NCBI RefSeq assembly: GCF_029457495.1
Contig: NZ_CP120361.1
Span: 310,001 to 374,000 of the forward strand
DNA length: 64,000 nt
Origin: Chelativorans sp. AA-79
Lineage (GTDB): Bacteria > Pseudomonadota > Alphaproteobacteria > Rhizobiales > Rhizobiaceae
Reading direction: 5' to 3'
Shown here: positions 45,847 to 55,600 of the stretch, piece after piece
How the letters are laid out: each line of letters starts with the position of its first letter
How positions within the stretch are numbered: position 1 is the first letter of the stretch
Program-made: the position numbers and the translations under genes
Notes under the pieces: model-generated
What the model saw: the letters and a program-made list of their open reading frames with translations, nothing else
Database searches by the model: none
Told to the model about the DNA's origin: nothing

Positions 45847-46454
45847 CAGCGGTGGTTGAGTGCGAGTTCAACGAGGGTGATGAATTCCCGCACATGCGGC
45901 GCGGCCTGCTGACCTCGCCTGCCCCTCGCCTTTAAACCGGACAGCACATCGAAAAGCATCTCGGCAAGCCCCTGTGCCGAGAGGCCTTGAGTCTCAAGCC
46001 GAGCGCCGCGCAGTGCCGCCTCGTCAGCGATCGCCCGGGCGAACGAATCCACCATGCGCCGGCGCCACGCGGTCACCAGATCCGCCGCGATATGGTTGTT
46101 GAAGTCCACGAGCTCGTCGCCATGCGGTGAGTCGATAATACTGGTCAGGAGCCGGAAAACCGCCCGATCCAGCGCCTTCATCAGGCGTTCCGACAAAGGC
46201 TCGTCTCCCCGCAGCACCTCACACGCCATCGCATGTGACTGGTCCAGCAAATCCTGCTCCACCGCGCGGAAAATATCCGCCTTGTTGCGAAAGAGGAGGT
46301 AGAGCGCGGGGCGCGATATCTCCACCGCGCGTGCGATATCGTCCATGGTCGCGCGCGAAAAGCCGTAAGCCAGGAAGACCTGCATGGCTCCTTCCAGAAC
46401 CCGGGCCCGTTTCGGGTCTTCCACCCTGTTTTCGTTTTTTCTCAACGTGCTCAC
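45846..46454 (-). CDS. TetR/AcrR-family regulator of the adjacent RND pump
   Basis: 202 residues. The N-terminal HTH is ARVLEGAMQVFLAYGFSRAT, DDIARAVEISRPALYLLFRNKADIFRAV. The C-terminal domain is helical without recognisable ligand motifs. It diverges from an RND efflux pair, and a perfect 25-bp palindrome lies 22 bp upstream of its start, so it most likely represses itself and the pump. The stop codon abuts the adapter-like sequence, so the last codons deserve caution, although the protein has a normal length. Confidence 0.9.
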   Translation of the reverse strand: MSTLRKNENRVEDPKRARVLEGAMQVFLAYGFSRATMDDIARAVEISRPALYLLFRNKADIFRAVEQDLLDQSHAMACEVLRGDEPLSERLMKALDRAVFRLLTSIIDSPHGDELVDFNNHIAADLVTAWRRRMVDSFARAIADEAALRGARLETQGLSAQGLAEMLFDVLSGLKARGRRGQQAAPHVREFITLVELALNHR

Positions 46455-46475
46455 TGTGACTCCCGAAATCAGTCA

Positions 46476-46500
46476 TTGACAAAATTACAGATTTTGTCAA
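46476..46500. promoter_or_regulatory. Perfect palindromic operator between tetR and RND genes
   Basis: TTGACAAAAT-TACAG-ATTTTGTCAA has 10-bp perfect arms and a 5-bp spacer. It lies in the tetR/RND divergent region, right where tetR transcription should start, and TTGACA could double as a -35 element. Confidence 0.8.
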
Positions 46501-46567
46501 TCTGTCGCCCGGAATGCGCGCTTCGTCGCGAGGGGACGCGTTCGGCCGTTTCAGCCTCGGCTTATCA

Positions 46568-46583
46568 TGACATGGTTTTGTCA
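46568..46583. promoter_or_regulatory. Secondary TGACA/TGTCA dyad
   Basis: TGACA-TGGTTT-TGTCA; the right arm preceded by TTT repeats the TTTTGTCA half-site of the palindrome at 46476-46500. It may be a weaker second site nearer the pump promoter. Confidence 0.4.
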
Positions 46584-46740
46584 GGAGCGAGGGTGGGCGT
46601 GACTTCTTTGCAGCGCGATATCGCGATAAGGACGAAAGACGCCAGGCACTTTCCAGGCCCGTTTGAATTCTTCTGCCCCTGAACCCATATCGGCGCGGAT
46701 TCTCACTGCTTGGCAGCCGGCATCAGCACTGGAAATATGC

Positions 46741-47880
46741 ATGGCAAAGTTCAAATTCCATAAATTCGCGGCCGTGGCCGTCCTCGTCGCAACCTCGGCC
46801 TGGATCGCGACGGGCGAGTTTTCCTCTGTCGGCAGTGCAAGCCAGGAGGCGCAGACCGCCGAACCGGCGGCCGAGCCGGAGCGCCGGGTTGCGCTGAAGA
46901 CGGTGCAGGTGGCGGTTCCGCCGCGGCTCGAACATGCGCGAACAATCCATGTTTCCGGGCAGACGGAGGCTGACAAGCGTTCTGTCCTGGCGGCGCGAAC
47001 CGCAGGCATCGTGCAGGAGCTGGCGGTGGACGAGGGGTCCCATGTGAAAGCCGGCGACCTGATCCTGCGTCTCGAGGCCGAAGGCAAGGAGGCCGCAGTC
47101 GCGTCGGCACGCCAGACGCTTGCGCAACGCGAGGCCGAGGCGGCCGCCTCCGAGAGGCTCGCCAAGACCGGCAATCTCGCCAGCCTGCAGCTCGACGTCG
47201 CCCGCGCGAACCTCGCCAGCGCTCAATCCGCGCTGGAGCTGGCGCAGGCGGAACTCGACCGGATTTCCGTGCGAGCGCCCTTCGACGGGGTGGTGGACAA
47301 AGTCCAGGTCGAAGAGGGAACGGCGCTGATGCAGGGCGCGGAAGTCGCCACGCTGCTCAAGCTTGACCCGATCGTGGCGGTCGGCGAGGTGAGCGAACGC
47401 GATCTCGGCACGGTCAAGCCGGGCGACAAGGCCGAAGTGCACCTGGTCAATGGCGAAACGCTCGACGGCGAAATCCGCTATGTCAGCCGCGCCGCCTCGC
47501 CGCAGACCCGCACCTATCGTCTCGAGGTGGTCTCGTCCAATCCCGACGGGCTTATCCCTGCCGGTATGACGGCTGAAATCCGGGTGAAGACCGAAATGGT
47601 GGAGACCGTGGCGCTGCCGCGTTCCGTCGTCACGCTCAATAGTGACGGCGAGCTCGGCATCCGGGCGGTTAATACCGCCGACGAAGTGCATTTCTTTCCG
47701 ATCGACATCGTCGACGACACGCCGGAGGCTCTCTACCTGGCCGGCATCCCGGAGGATGTCCGCGTCATCGTCGCGGGCCAGGATCTCGTCACCGAGGGCG
47801 AGAAGGTGCAGGCAGAGAAGGCGGACGAGGCTACGATCCGCGAGCTCGCCAGCACCGTGAAGCCAGAGCAAGAGCAGTGA
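46741..47880 (+). CDS. RND efflux periplasmic adaptor (membrane fusion protein)
   Basis: 379 residues. An N-terminal membrane anchor (FAAVAVLVATSAWIATG) without lipobox leads to the barrel-sandwich/lipoyl halves (ARTAGIVQELAVDEGSHVKAGDLILRL and RAPFDGVVDKVQVEEG) flanking a helical hairpin (ARQTLAQREAEAAASERLAK and on, about residues 120-165). A beta-barrel and membrane-proximal domain follow. It links the RND pump to an outer-membrane channel. It ends 4 bp before the pump gene. No TolC-type gene is present, so a shared channel is implied. Confidence 0.91.
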   Translation: MAKFKFHKFAAVAVLVATSAWIATGEFSSVGSASQEAQTAEPAAEPERRVALKTVQVAVPPRLEHARTIHVSGQTEADKRSVLAARTAGIVQELAVDEGSHVKAGDLILRLEAEGKEAAVASARQTLAQREAEAAASERLAKTGNLASLQLDVARANLASAQSALELAQAELDRISVRAPFDGVVDKVQVEEGTALMQGAEVATLLKLDPIVAVGEVSERDLGTVKPGDKAEVHLVNGETLDGEIRYVSRAASPQTRTYRLEVVSSNPDGLIPAGMTAEIRVKTEMVETVALPRSVVTLNSDGELGIRAVNTADEVHFFPIDIVDDTPEALYLAGIPEDVRVIVAGQDLVTEGEKVQAEKADEATIRELASTVKPEQEQ

Positions 47881-47884
47881 GCCC

Positions 47885-50800
47885 GTGGATATCGTCCGAC
47901 TTGCCATACGCAATGCCCGGCTGACGCTGTCCATCCTGCTGTTCTTCGTCGTCGCCGGCAGTCTGGCCTATATCAACATCCCCAAGGAAGCGGAGCCGGA
48001 TGTTCCGATTCCGATCATCTATGTGAGCCTGGCCTATCAGGGAATCTCGCCGGAAGACTCCGAGCGGCTGCTGCTCAGGCCGATGGAAACGGCGCTCAAA
48101 AGTCTTGAAGGCGTGAAGGAGATGCGGTCAGCCGCCTATCAGGGTGGCGGCTACGTACTGGTCGAGTTCCAGGCGGGCTACGACTTCTCCAATGCGATCG
48201 AGGACGTGCGCGCGAAGGTTTCCGACGCCAAAGGCGAACTGCCGACCGATGCGGAGGAGCCGACGGTCCACGAGGTCAATGTCTCGGAATTCCCGATCCT
48301 CGTCGTCACACTCGCCGGCAATCTGCCCGAGCGGCAGCTCACCAACGCGGCCAAGGAGCTGCGCGACCGGATCGAGGAAGTCCCGGGCGTGCTGGAAGGG
48401 GCGCTGCAGGGCGCGCGCGACGAACTGGTCGAGGCCATCATCGATCCCGTCAAGCTTTCCTCCTATGGCATTCAGCTCGATCAACTCATCAGTGGCGTGA
48501 ACGCGTCGAACAGCCTGGTGGCAGCCGGCGCCCTCCAGGGCCAGGAGGGGCGCTATGCGGTCAAGGTGCCCTCGCTTATCGAGACCGCGGAGGACGTCGC
48601 CAACCTGCCCATCGTGGCCACGCCCGACGCGGTCGTGCGGGCGCGCGACATCGCTTCGATCCGTTCCACGTTCGAGGATGCCGAAACCATCACGCGCCTC
48701 AACGGCCACAGCGCCATAGCCGTCGAGGTCAAGAAGCGCGTCGGCGCGAATCTCGTGGAGACCGTCGATGCGGTGAAGGAGATCTCGAACGCGTTCGTGG
48801 AGACGATGCCGGCCGGCGTGTCGGTGACGTTCAGTCAGGACAAGTCGGTGATGATCCGCGACATGCTGGACGAGCTCCAGAACCATGTGCTGATCGCCGT
48901 CATCCTGGTCTTCATCGTCGTGCTCTATACGTTGTCGGGCCGCGCCTCGCTGCTGATCGGCCTTGCCGTGCCGGCCTCGTTCCTGATGGGCATCTTCGCC
49001 CTTTCCATGCTCGGCTACACGGTGAACATGGTGGTGCTCTTCAGCCTCATCCTAGCGGTGGGCATGCTCGTGGACGACGCCATCATCGTCACGGAATTCG
49101 CCGAACGGCGAATGACGGAGGGCATGCCAAAGGCGGAGGCCTTCGAGCTTGCAGCCAAGCGCATGGCGGGCCCCGTCATCGCCGCCACCATGACTCGCAT
49201 CGCCGCCTTCTCGCCGCTCCTCTTCTGGCCCGGCATCGTCGGCGAATTCATGAAGTACCTGCCGATCACGCTGATCGTCACCCTTGCCGCTTCCATGGCC
49301 TATGCGCTGATCTTCGCGCCCACATTGGGCGCATTGGTGGCCAAGGCGCATGTGCACGAGGAGCCGAAGCCGGACGGTTGGTATATCCGCCTCGTGAGGC
49401 AGGCGGTCCGCTTCCCGAAGACCGTGCTGCTGCTCACGGTGGCGCTTCTCGTCGGCGTGTTCTTCGCCTATTCGAAATACGGCGCCGGAGTGGAGTTCTT
49501 CCCCAGTGTCGAGCCGGATTACGGCCTGATGTACGTGCATGCACGCGGCAACATGTCCCTCGAGGAGATGGACCGCCTGGTACGCCCGGCCGAGCAGCAG
49601 CTCCTGACATGGCCCGGCATCGAATCCGTCTATACACGTGTCGGTCAGACGCGCGGCGGCGGCCAGGACATCGATGAGGACGTGATCGGCATCATCCAGT
49701 ACGAATTCATCGACTGGCGCGAGCGCAAGCCCGCGAACGAGATCCTCGACGATCTGCGAACGGCCATGGCGGACATGCCCGGCGTGGAGGTGGAGGTGCG
49801 CGTGCCGGATGCAGGTCCGCCGACCGGGCAGCCGATCCAGTTGCAGCTCTCCGCGGCCAATCCCGTCCATCTCAACGATCAGGCGAGCATGGTCGCCGAG
49901 CGGATCGGGCAAATCGACGGCGTCATCGACATTTCCGATGGACTACCGCCTCCCGGTGTCGACTGGTCGATCCTGGTCGATCGCGCCAAGGCGGCGCAGT
50001 ACGGGGTCAGCCCTGCTGCGGTCGGCACGGTGGTGCAACTCGTGACCAACGGTCTGAAGCTCTCGGATTACCGGCCGGCCGGCGTCGACGATGCCGTGGA
50101 CATCCGGCTGCGCTTGCCGGAGGACCGGCGGACGCTCTCGACGCTCGATCAGCTGCGCGTGCAGACGGCCGAAGGCCCTGTGCCGATCTCCAATTTCGTG
50201 ACACGGCAGCCGGAGCGCAGCACGGGCATCCTGAACCGCATCGACGCACAGCGGACGATCACGGTGACGGCGAATATCGCCAGCGGCTATCAGGTGGCTG
50301 AGGTGCAGTCGCAGGTGACCTCGGCATTGCGCGACATGGATCTCGGCAGCACCCGGTGGAAGCTCGCCGGCTCCAGCGAGGAGAGCGATGCGGCGGCCTC
50401 CTTCCTCACCAATGCGTTCGGGGCGGCGATCTTCCTGATCTTCATCGTGCTGCTCGCCCAGTTCAACAGGTTCACCAGCGTGTTCCTGGTTCTGATGACG
50501 GTGGTGATGGCGACGATCGGCGTGTTCCTCGGCCTGCTGATCACGGGGCAGCCCTTCGGCATCGTCATGTCGGGCATCGGCGTCATCGCGCTTGCCGGCG
50601 TGGTGGTGAACAACAATATCGTGCTGATCGACACCTATGACCGGCTGCGCGAAGAAGGCATGAACAAATTCGATGCCATCATCGAGACCTGCCGCGAACG
50701 CGCGCGGCCGGTGGTGCTGACGGCCTTTTCGGCGGTGCTCGGCGTGCTGCCGATCGCCTTCGGCCTGGGGCTCGAACTCTTCCACCATGAAGTGACGATC

Positions 50801-51061
50801 GGCGCGCCATCGACGCAGTGGTGGATTTCGCTGTCGGGCGCCATCGTCTACGGGCTTACCTTCGCCACGGTGCTGACGCTGGTGGTCACACCCTCTGCGC
50901 TGATGGTGTTCACGCGGGAGAAGCGGCCGGCCGGCCGGAAACGCCGCGGCATCCTCTCCAGGCTTTTCCGGCGCGGCCGGGACGAGAAGGCCGAGGAACC
51001 CATCGCCGAGGCCGACGACGACAGGCGGCCGCTCGGCGCCTTCCCCAAGGCGGCCGAGTAG
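47885..51061 (+). CDS. RND-family efflux permease
   Basis: 1,058 residues, full AcrB-type length. It starts MDIVRLAIRNARLTLSILLF (GTG start), with about 12 membrane segments in two halves and large periplasmic loops (VPIPIIYVSLAYQGISPEDSE; second half from about 535). Proton-relay aspartates are in GMLVDDAIIVTEFAERR (about residue 400). It exports hydrophobic or toxic compounds by proton antiport with the adaptor upstream. The C-terminus is charged (RLFRRGRDEKAEEPIAEADD). Substrate unknown; regulation by the divergent TetR is likely. Confidence 0.92.
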   Translation: MDIVRLAIRNARLTLSILLFFVVAGSLAYINIPKEAEPDVPIPIIYVSLAYQGISPEDSERLLLRPMETALKSLEGVKEMRSAAYQGGGYVLVEFQAGYDFSNAIEDVRAKVSDAKGELPTDAEEPTVHEVNVSEFPILVVTLAGNLPERQLTNAAKELRDRIEEVPGVLEGALQGARDELVEAIIDPVKLSSYGIQLDQLISGVNASNSLVAAGALQGQEGRYAVKVPSLIETAEDVANLPIVATPDAVVRARDIASIRSTFEDAETITRLNGHSAIAVEVKKRVGANLVETVDAVKEISNAFVETMPAGVSVTFSQDKSVMIRDMLDELQNHVLIAVILVFIVVLYTLSGRASLLIGLAVPASFLMGIFALSMLGYTVNMVVLFSLILAVGMLVDDAIIVTEFAERRMTEGMPKAEAFELAAKRMAGPVIAATMTRIAAFSPLLFWPGIVGEFMKYLPITLIVTLAASMAYALIFAPTLGALVAKAHVHEEPKPDGWYIRLVRQAVRFPKTVLLLTVALLVGVFFAYSKYGAGVEFFPSVEPDYGLMYVHARGNMSLEEMDRLVRPAEQQLLTWPGIESVYTRVGQTRGGGQDIDEDVIGIIQYEFIDWRERKPANEILDDLRTAMADMPGVEVEVRVPDAGPPTGQPIQLQLSAANPVHLNDQASMVAERIGQIDGVIDISDGLPPPGVDWSILVDRAKAAQYGVSPAAVGTVVQLVTNGLKLSDYRPAGVDDAVDIRLRLPEDRRTLSTLDQLRVQTAEGPVPISNFVTRQPERSTGILNRIDAQRTITVTANIASGYQVAEVQSQVTSALRDMDLGSTRWKLAGSSEESDAAASFLTNAFGAAIFLIFIVLLAQFNRFTSVFLVLMTVVMATIGVFLGLLITGQPFGIVMSGIGVIALAGVVVNNNIVLIDTYDRLREEGMNKFDAIIETCRERARPVVLTAFSAVLGVLPIAFGLGLELFHHEVTIGAPSTQWWISLSGAIVYGLTFATVLTLVVTPSALMVFTREKRPAGRKRRGILSRLFRRGRDEKAEEPIAEADDDRRPLGAFPKAAE

Positions 51062-51081
51062 GCTGCCTCGCGCGGCGGGCC

Positions 51082-51107
51082 GGAACCCGCCGCGTTTGCC
51101 GCGCGTT
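51082..51107 (+). promoter_or_regulatory. EcfG-type general stress promoter
   Basis: GGAAC (51082-51086), 17 bases, then CGTT (51104-51107) fits the EcfG consensus. The DUF3309 ATG is at 51145, giving a leader of about 30 bases. It begins 20 bp after the RND stop, so the small gene has its own promoter. Confidence 0.62.
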
Positions 51108-51144
51108 GTCCTGCCGTTACGTCAACATCGACAAGGACAATGCA

Positions 51145-51303
51145 ATGTCTCTTGGCACAATTCTGATCATCATTTTGATTCTCATACTGATCGGTGCCAT
51201 CCCGGCATGGCCCTATTCGCGTGGCTGGGGATATGGCCCGTCGGGCATTCTGGGCATCATCCTGATCGTCGTGCTCATTCTCGCCCTGATGGGCAGAATA
51301 TGA
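51145..51303 (+). CDS. DUF3309 small hydrophobic membrane protein
   Basis: 52 residues: MSLGTILIIILILILIGAIP, then AWPYSRGWGYGPSGILGIIL and a second hydrophobic run ending ALMGRI. The central WPYSRGWGYGPSG is the DUF3309 hallmark; the two flanking segments should form a membrane hairpin. Function unknown. ACAAGGACAA precedes the ATG. An EcfG-type promoter upstream suggests general stress control. A weak hairpin just after the stop may end transcription. Confidence 0.85.
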   Translation: MSLGTILIIILILILIGAIPAWPYSRGWGYGPSGILGIILIVVLILALMGRI

Positions 51304-51357
51304 GGCACCGAGCGCCTGCGGGCGCCCGGTTTGCCCCGGGCCGCCGCTCTTTCCTGA

Positions 51358-52533
51358 TCAGGTGGAGGGTGTCGGCTGGGGCGCGATTTCGTCCGCCGGC
51401 CGGACGAGGTCAGCCATCAGGAGAACGACGGCGAGCAGGACGGCAAAACCGATGAAGATCGGTGAGAAGCCGGTGTATTCGGCGATGAAGCCGACGAGCG
51501 AAGGGGCAAACAGGATTCCCGAATAGCCGATCGTCGTGGCCACGCTCATGCCGGCGGCGGAGGAGATGCCTGGCTGGTTGCCGGCCGCGGAGAATACGAT
51601 CGGCACCATATTCGCCACGCCCAACCCGGCGAAGGCGAAGGCGAGCGTGGCGAAGAACGGATTCGGGGCTATGCCGGCACCCAGCATGCCGATTGCAGCC
51701 ACGCAGGCGGAGGCGCGCATGGTGTTGACTGCCCCCAGGCGATTGCGCACACCGTCTCCCAGAAAGCGCATCACCGCCATGACACCCGCAAAGGCGGTGA
51801 AGGGCAGGCTCGCCGTAAAATAATCGGCGCCCATCTCCTGCTGCAGGTAGAGTGCCGCCCAATCCAGAACGGCACCTTCCGGCATCATGCAAAAAAGCGC
51901 GATCACGCCGGTGACATAGACCAGCGCGCCGCGCGGGAAGCCGCGGCGGCCGCCATCCGCCGCCACGACCGGTCTGTTCTCCACGATCAGGAAGGGCATG
52001 GCGACAATGACCAGCAGCAAGGCAAACGTGGTGACCATCGAAATATGGGCGACATAGCCCCACTGCTCGACCATCAGCCCGCCGAGCCCCGCGCCGGCGA
52101 AACCGCCGAGGCTCCAGAAGCCGTGCGAGGAGGACATGATCGCACGCTGCAGACGGCGTTCCACCACCACGGCGTTGGAGTTCATCGCCACATCCATGCC
52201 GCCGAGCATGGCGCCAAAGAAGACAAGGGCCAAGGCCACCGAAGGAATGCCGGGAGCGGCTGCGATGCCGATGAGTGAAAGACAGCACAACAGGCCCGCC
52301 ACCCGCGCCACCGCGCGCGAGCCGAACCGGCCGATAAGATAGCCGCAGACGGGCATGGCAAGGACGGCGCCCACGCCGAAGACGACGATGAGGAGGCCGA
52401 GCGCAGTCTCGCTCAGGGAAAAGCGGGCGACGAGCACCGGAATCTCCGGCGCCCAGCTTCCCGTCATGAAGCCGTTGGCGAAGAACAAGCCCGCGACCGC
52501 CCAGCGGCCGTAAAGCGCATCATTTCCTGGCAT
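51358..52533 (-). CDS. MFS transporter (FucP/YbjJ-like)
   Basis: 391 residues with 12 predicted hydrophobic segments. GLFFANGFMTGSWAPEIPVL at the start, GVGAVLAMPVCGYLIGRFGSR (loop 2-3 motif) and FFGAMLGGMDVAMNSNAVVVE place it with the YbjJ/fucose-permease group of the major facilitator superfamily. Substrate unknown; sugar uptake or export is possible. The gene is monocistronic, follows pyc on the same strand, and has a 16-bp palindrome 48 bp upstream of its ATG that resembles a LacI-family operator. Confidence 0.83.
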   Translation of the reverse strand: MPGNDALYGRWAVAGLFFANGFMTGSWAPEIPVLVARFSLSETALGLLIVVFGVGAVLAMPVCGYLIGRFGSRAVARVAGLLCCLSLIGIAAAPGIPSVALALVFFGAMLGGMDVAMNSNAVVVERRLQRAIMSSSHGFWSLGGFAGAGLGGLMVEQWGYVAHISMVTTFALLLVIVAMPFLIVENRPVVAADGGRRGFPRGALVYVTGVIALFCMMPEGAVLDWAALYLQQEMGADYFTASLPFTAFAGVMAVMRFLGDGVRNRLGAVNTMRASACVAAIGMLGAGIAPNPFFATLAFAFAGLGVANMVPIVFSAAGNQPGISSAAGMSVATTIGYSGILFAPSLVGFIAEYTGFSPIFIGFAVLLAVVLLMADLVRPADEIAPQPTPST

Positions 52534-52580
52534 TGCCGCTGTCCTGCATCGACACCGGCGAAATGCGCCGGCGGCTCGCG

Positions 52581-52596
52581 ATTAAATCGATTTAAT
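52581..52596. promoter_or_regulatory. 16-bp perfect palindrome, LacI-type operator candidate
   Basis: ATTAAATC|GATTTAAT is perfectly symmetric with a central CG, the form of many LacI-family operators. It stands in the 71-bp gap between pyc and the MFS gene, 48 bp before the MFS start. No LacI-type gene is in the window. Confidence 0.5.
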
Positions 52597-52604
52597 TTGC
52601 GACG

Positions 52605-55600
52605 TCAACTGCCAGAGCCGCCATTTTGCAGGACCAGGAGCAGGTCCTTGGCATCGATCTGGTCACCGGCCTTGACCAAGACCTCGGCCACCGTGCCGTC
52701 GCCCTCGGCATGCAGGGCTGTCTCCATCTTCATCGCCTCGATGGAAAGGAGCACGTCGCCAGCCTTCACTGCCTGTCCGGCAGCGACGGCGACAGAAGAG
52801 ACGACGCCGGGCATGGGAGCGCCGACATGGCCGTCATTGCCGGGCTCCGCCTTGCGGCGGATGGCGAGGGCGGAAGCGCCGTGCCGCCGGTCCGGCACCT
52901 TGACGCGGCGCGGCTGACCGTTGAGCTCGAAGAAGACCGTCACCATGCCCTTGTCATCGGTTTCACCGAGCGCCAGACAGCGAATGACGAGCGTCTTGCC
53001 ACGCTCGATCTCGACGAAGATCTCGTCCTGCTGCTCCATGCCGTAGAAATAGACCGGCGTCGGCAGGACGCTGACGGGCCCGTAGGTCTCGCTGGCCGCG
53101 GCAAAATCGACGAAGACCTTCGGATACATGAGCCAGGAGGCGAATTCGGTGTCGCTCACGTCGCGGCCGATCTTCTGCTGCAACTCCTCGCGGCCTGCAT
53201 CGAGATCGGCTTCCGCCAGCAGAGAACCCGGCCGCACCGTGATGGGCTGTTCGTTCTTCAGCGCCTTCTTCTGCAGCGCCTTCGGCCACCCGCCCGGCGA
53301 CTGGCCGAGATCGCCGCGCAGCATGGAGACGACCGAGTCCGGGAAGGCGATATCCTTTTCCGGATTCTCGACGTCGGCGACGGTCAGGTCCTGGCTCACC
53401 ATCATCAGCGCCATGTCGCCCACCACCTTGGAGGAGGGCGTGACCTTGACGATGTCGCCGAACATCATGTTGACGTCGTGATAGGTGCGCGCCACCTCGT
53501 GCCAGCGCGTCTCCAGGCCCAGGGCGCGCGCCTGCTCCTTGAGATTGGTGAACTGGCCGCCCGGCATCTCATGCAGGTAGACCTCCGAAGCCGGCCCCTT
53601 GAGGTCGCTTTCGAAGGCGGCATACTGGTTGCGCACCGCCTCCCAATAGAAGGAGACGCGGCGGATCCACTCCGTATCGAGTCCGGGATCGCGCTCGCTG
53701 CCCTTGAGCGCCTCGACGATGGAGCCGAGGCATGGCTGCGACGTGTTGCCGGAAAGCGCATCCATGGCCGCATCGACGGCATCCGCGCCGCTTTCCACCG
53801 CCGCCAGCACCGTGGCCGCCGCTATGCCAGAGGTGTCATGCGTGTGGAAATGGATCGGCAGATCAGTCTCATCGCGCAATGCCTTGAAGAGCACGCGCGC
53901 GGCAGCCGGCTTCAGAAGGCCCGCCATGTCCTTGATGGCAATGATATGCGCGCCGGCTGCCTCCAGTTCCTTGGACAGTCCGAGATAATATTTGAGATCG
54001 TATTTGGCGCGGGCGGGATCGAGGATATCGCCCGTATAGCAGATCGTCGCCTCACAGAGCTTACCTTCCTCGCGCACGGCATCCATGGCCACGCGCATGT
54101 TCTCCACCCAGTTGAGGCAGTCGAACACACGGAAAAGGTCGATGCCGCTCCTGGCCGCCTGCTTCACGAAATAGCGCACGACATTGTCGGGATAATTCGT
54201 GTAGCCGACGCCGTTCGCCCCACGCAGGAGCATCTGGAGAAGCAGGTTCGGCGCACCCTCGCGAATGAGCTGGAGTCGCTCCCACGGGTCCTCGGTCAGG
54301 AAGCGCATGGCAACGTCGAACGTCGCCCCACCCCAGCATTCCAGAGAGAGGAGCTGCGGCAGCGCGCGGGCATAGACGCCGGCGATACGGGCTATATCGA
54401 AGGTGCGCATGCGCGTGGCAAGCAGCGACTGGTGACCATCGCGCATGGTCGTGTCGGTCATCAGCACGCGTGCCTCGGCCCGCATCCATTTGGCAAACTC
54501 ATCCGGGCCAAGCTTGTCGAGGAGCTGCTTGGTGCCATCAGGCACGGGCTGGTCGATATAGGGCACACGCGGCGCCGCCGCGTCGGCCTTGGGCCGCGGC
54601 CGATCACGCGCTTCAGGGTGCCCGTTCACGGTGACATCGGCCAGATAGTTCAGAAGCTTCGTGGCCCGGTCCTGACGCTTGACCTGGGTGAAAAGCTCCG
54701 GCGTCTCGTCGATGAAGCGCGTCGTGTAGCTGGCGTTGCGGAAATCCGGGTGGCTTATGATGGCTTCGAGAAAGGTGAGATTGGTCGCCACACCACGGAT
54801 GCGGAATTCGCGCAGCGCGCGGTCCATGCGCTTGCAGGCCTCCTCGGCAGTCGGCGCCCACGCCGTTACTTTCTCCAGCAACGGGTCGTAGAAGCGCGTG
54901 ATCACCGCGCCGGAATAGGCGGTGCCTCCGTCAAGGCGGATGCCGAAGCCGGTCGCTCCGCGATAGGCGGTGATGCGGCCATAGTCGGGAATGAAGTTCT
55001 GCTCGGGATCTTCCGTGGTGATGCGGCACTGAAGCGCGTGGCCGTTGAGCTTTATGTCCGTCTGCGCCGGCACGCCCGAGCGCGGATCGCCGATGCGCTC
55101 GCCCTCCAGTATGTGAATTTGGGCCTTGACGATGTCGATGCCGGTGACCTCCTCGGTCACCGTGTGCTCGACCTGGATGCGCGGATTGACCTCGATAAAG
55201 TAGAAGGCGCCGGTATCGGCATCCATCAGGAACTCGACTGTGCCGGCGCCGACATAATCGGTCGCCTCGGCGATCTTCAGCGCGTGGCCGCATAGTTCCT
55301 GCCGCCTGGTATCGTCCAGATAGGGCGCGGGCGCGCGTTCCACGACCTTCTGGTTGCGGCGCTGGATGGAGCAGTCGCGCTCGAAAAGGTGGACGGCATT
55401 GCCGTGCGTGTCGCCTAGCACCTGCACCTCGACATGGCGCGCTCTCTCCACCAGCTTTTCCAGATAGACCTCGTCCTTGCCGAAGGCGGCCTTGGCTTCG
55501 CGCCTGGCTTCAAGAACCTCGCGTTCGAGATCCTTCTCGGAACGGATGACGCGCATGCCGCGCCCCCCGCCACCCCAGGATGCCTTGAGCATGACGGGAA

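Noticed and set aside
46476..46500. Reading the tetR/RND palindrome as a transposon terminal repeat or recombination site
   Set aside because: It is a single central dyad in a divergent promoter next to a TetR gene, with no paired copy or transposase nearby; an operator is the simpler explanation.
52626..55295. An 889-codon plus-strand open frame inside pyruvate carboxylase
   Set aside because: It lies fully antisense to conserved carboxyltransferase and biotin carboxylase coding sequence and is rich in Arg/His/Gly, as expected for a shadow frame.
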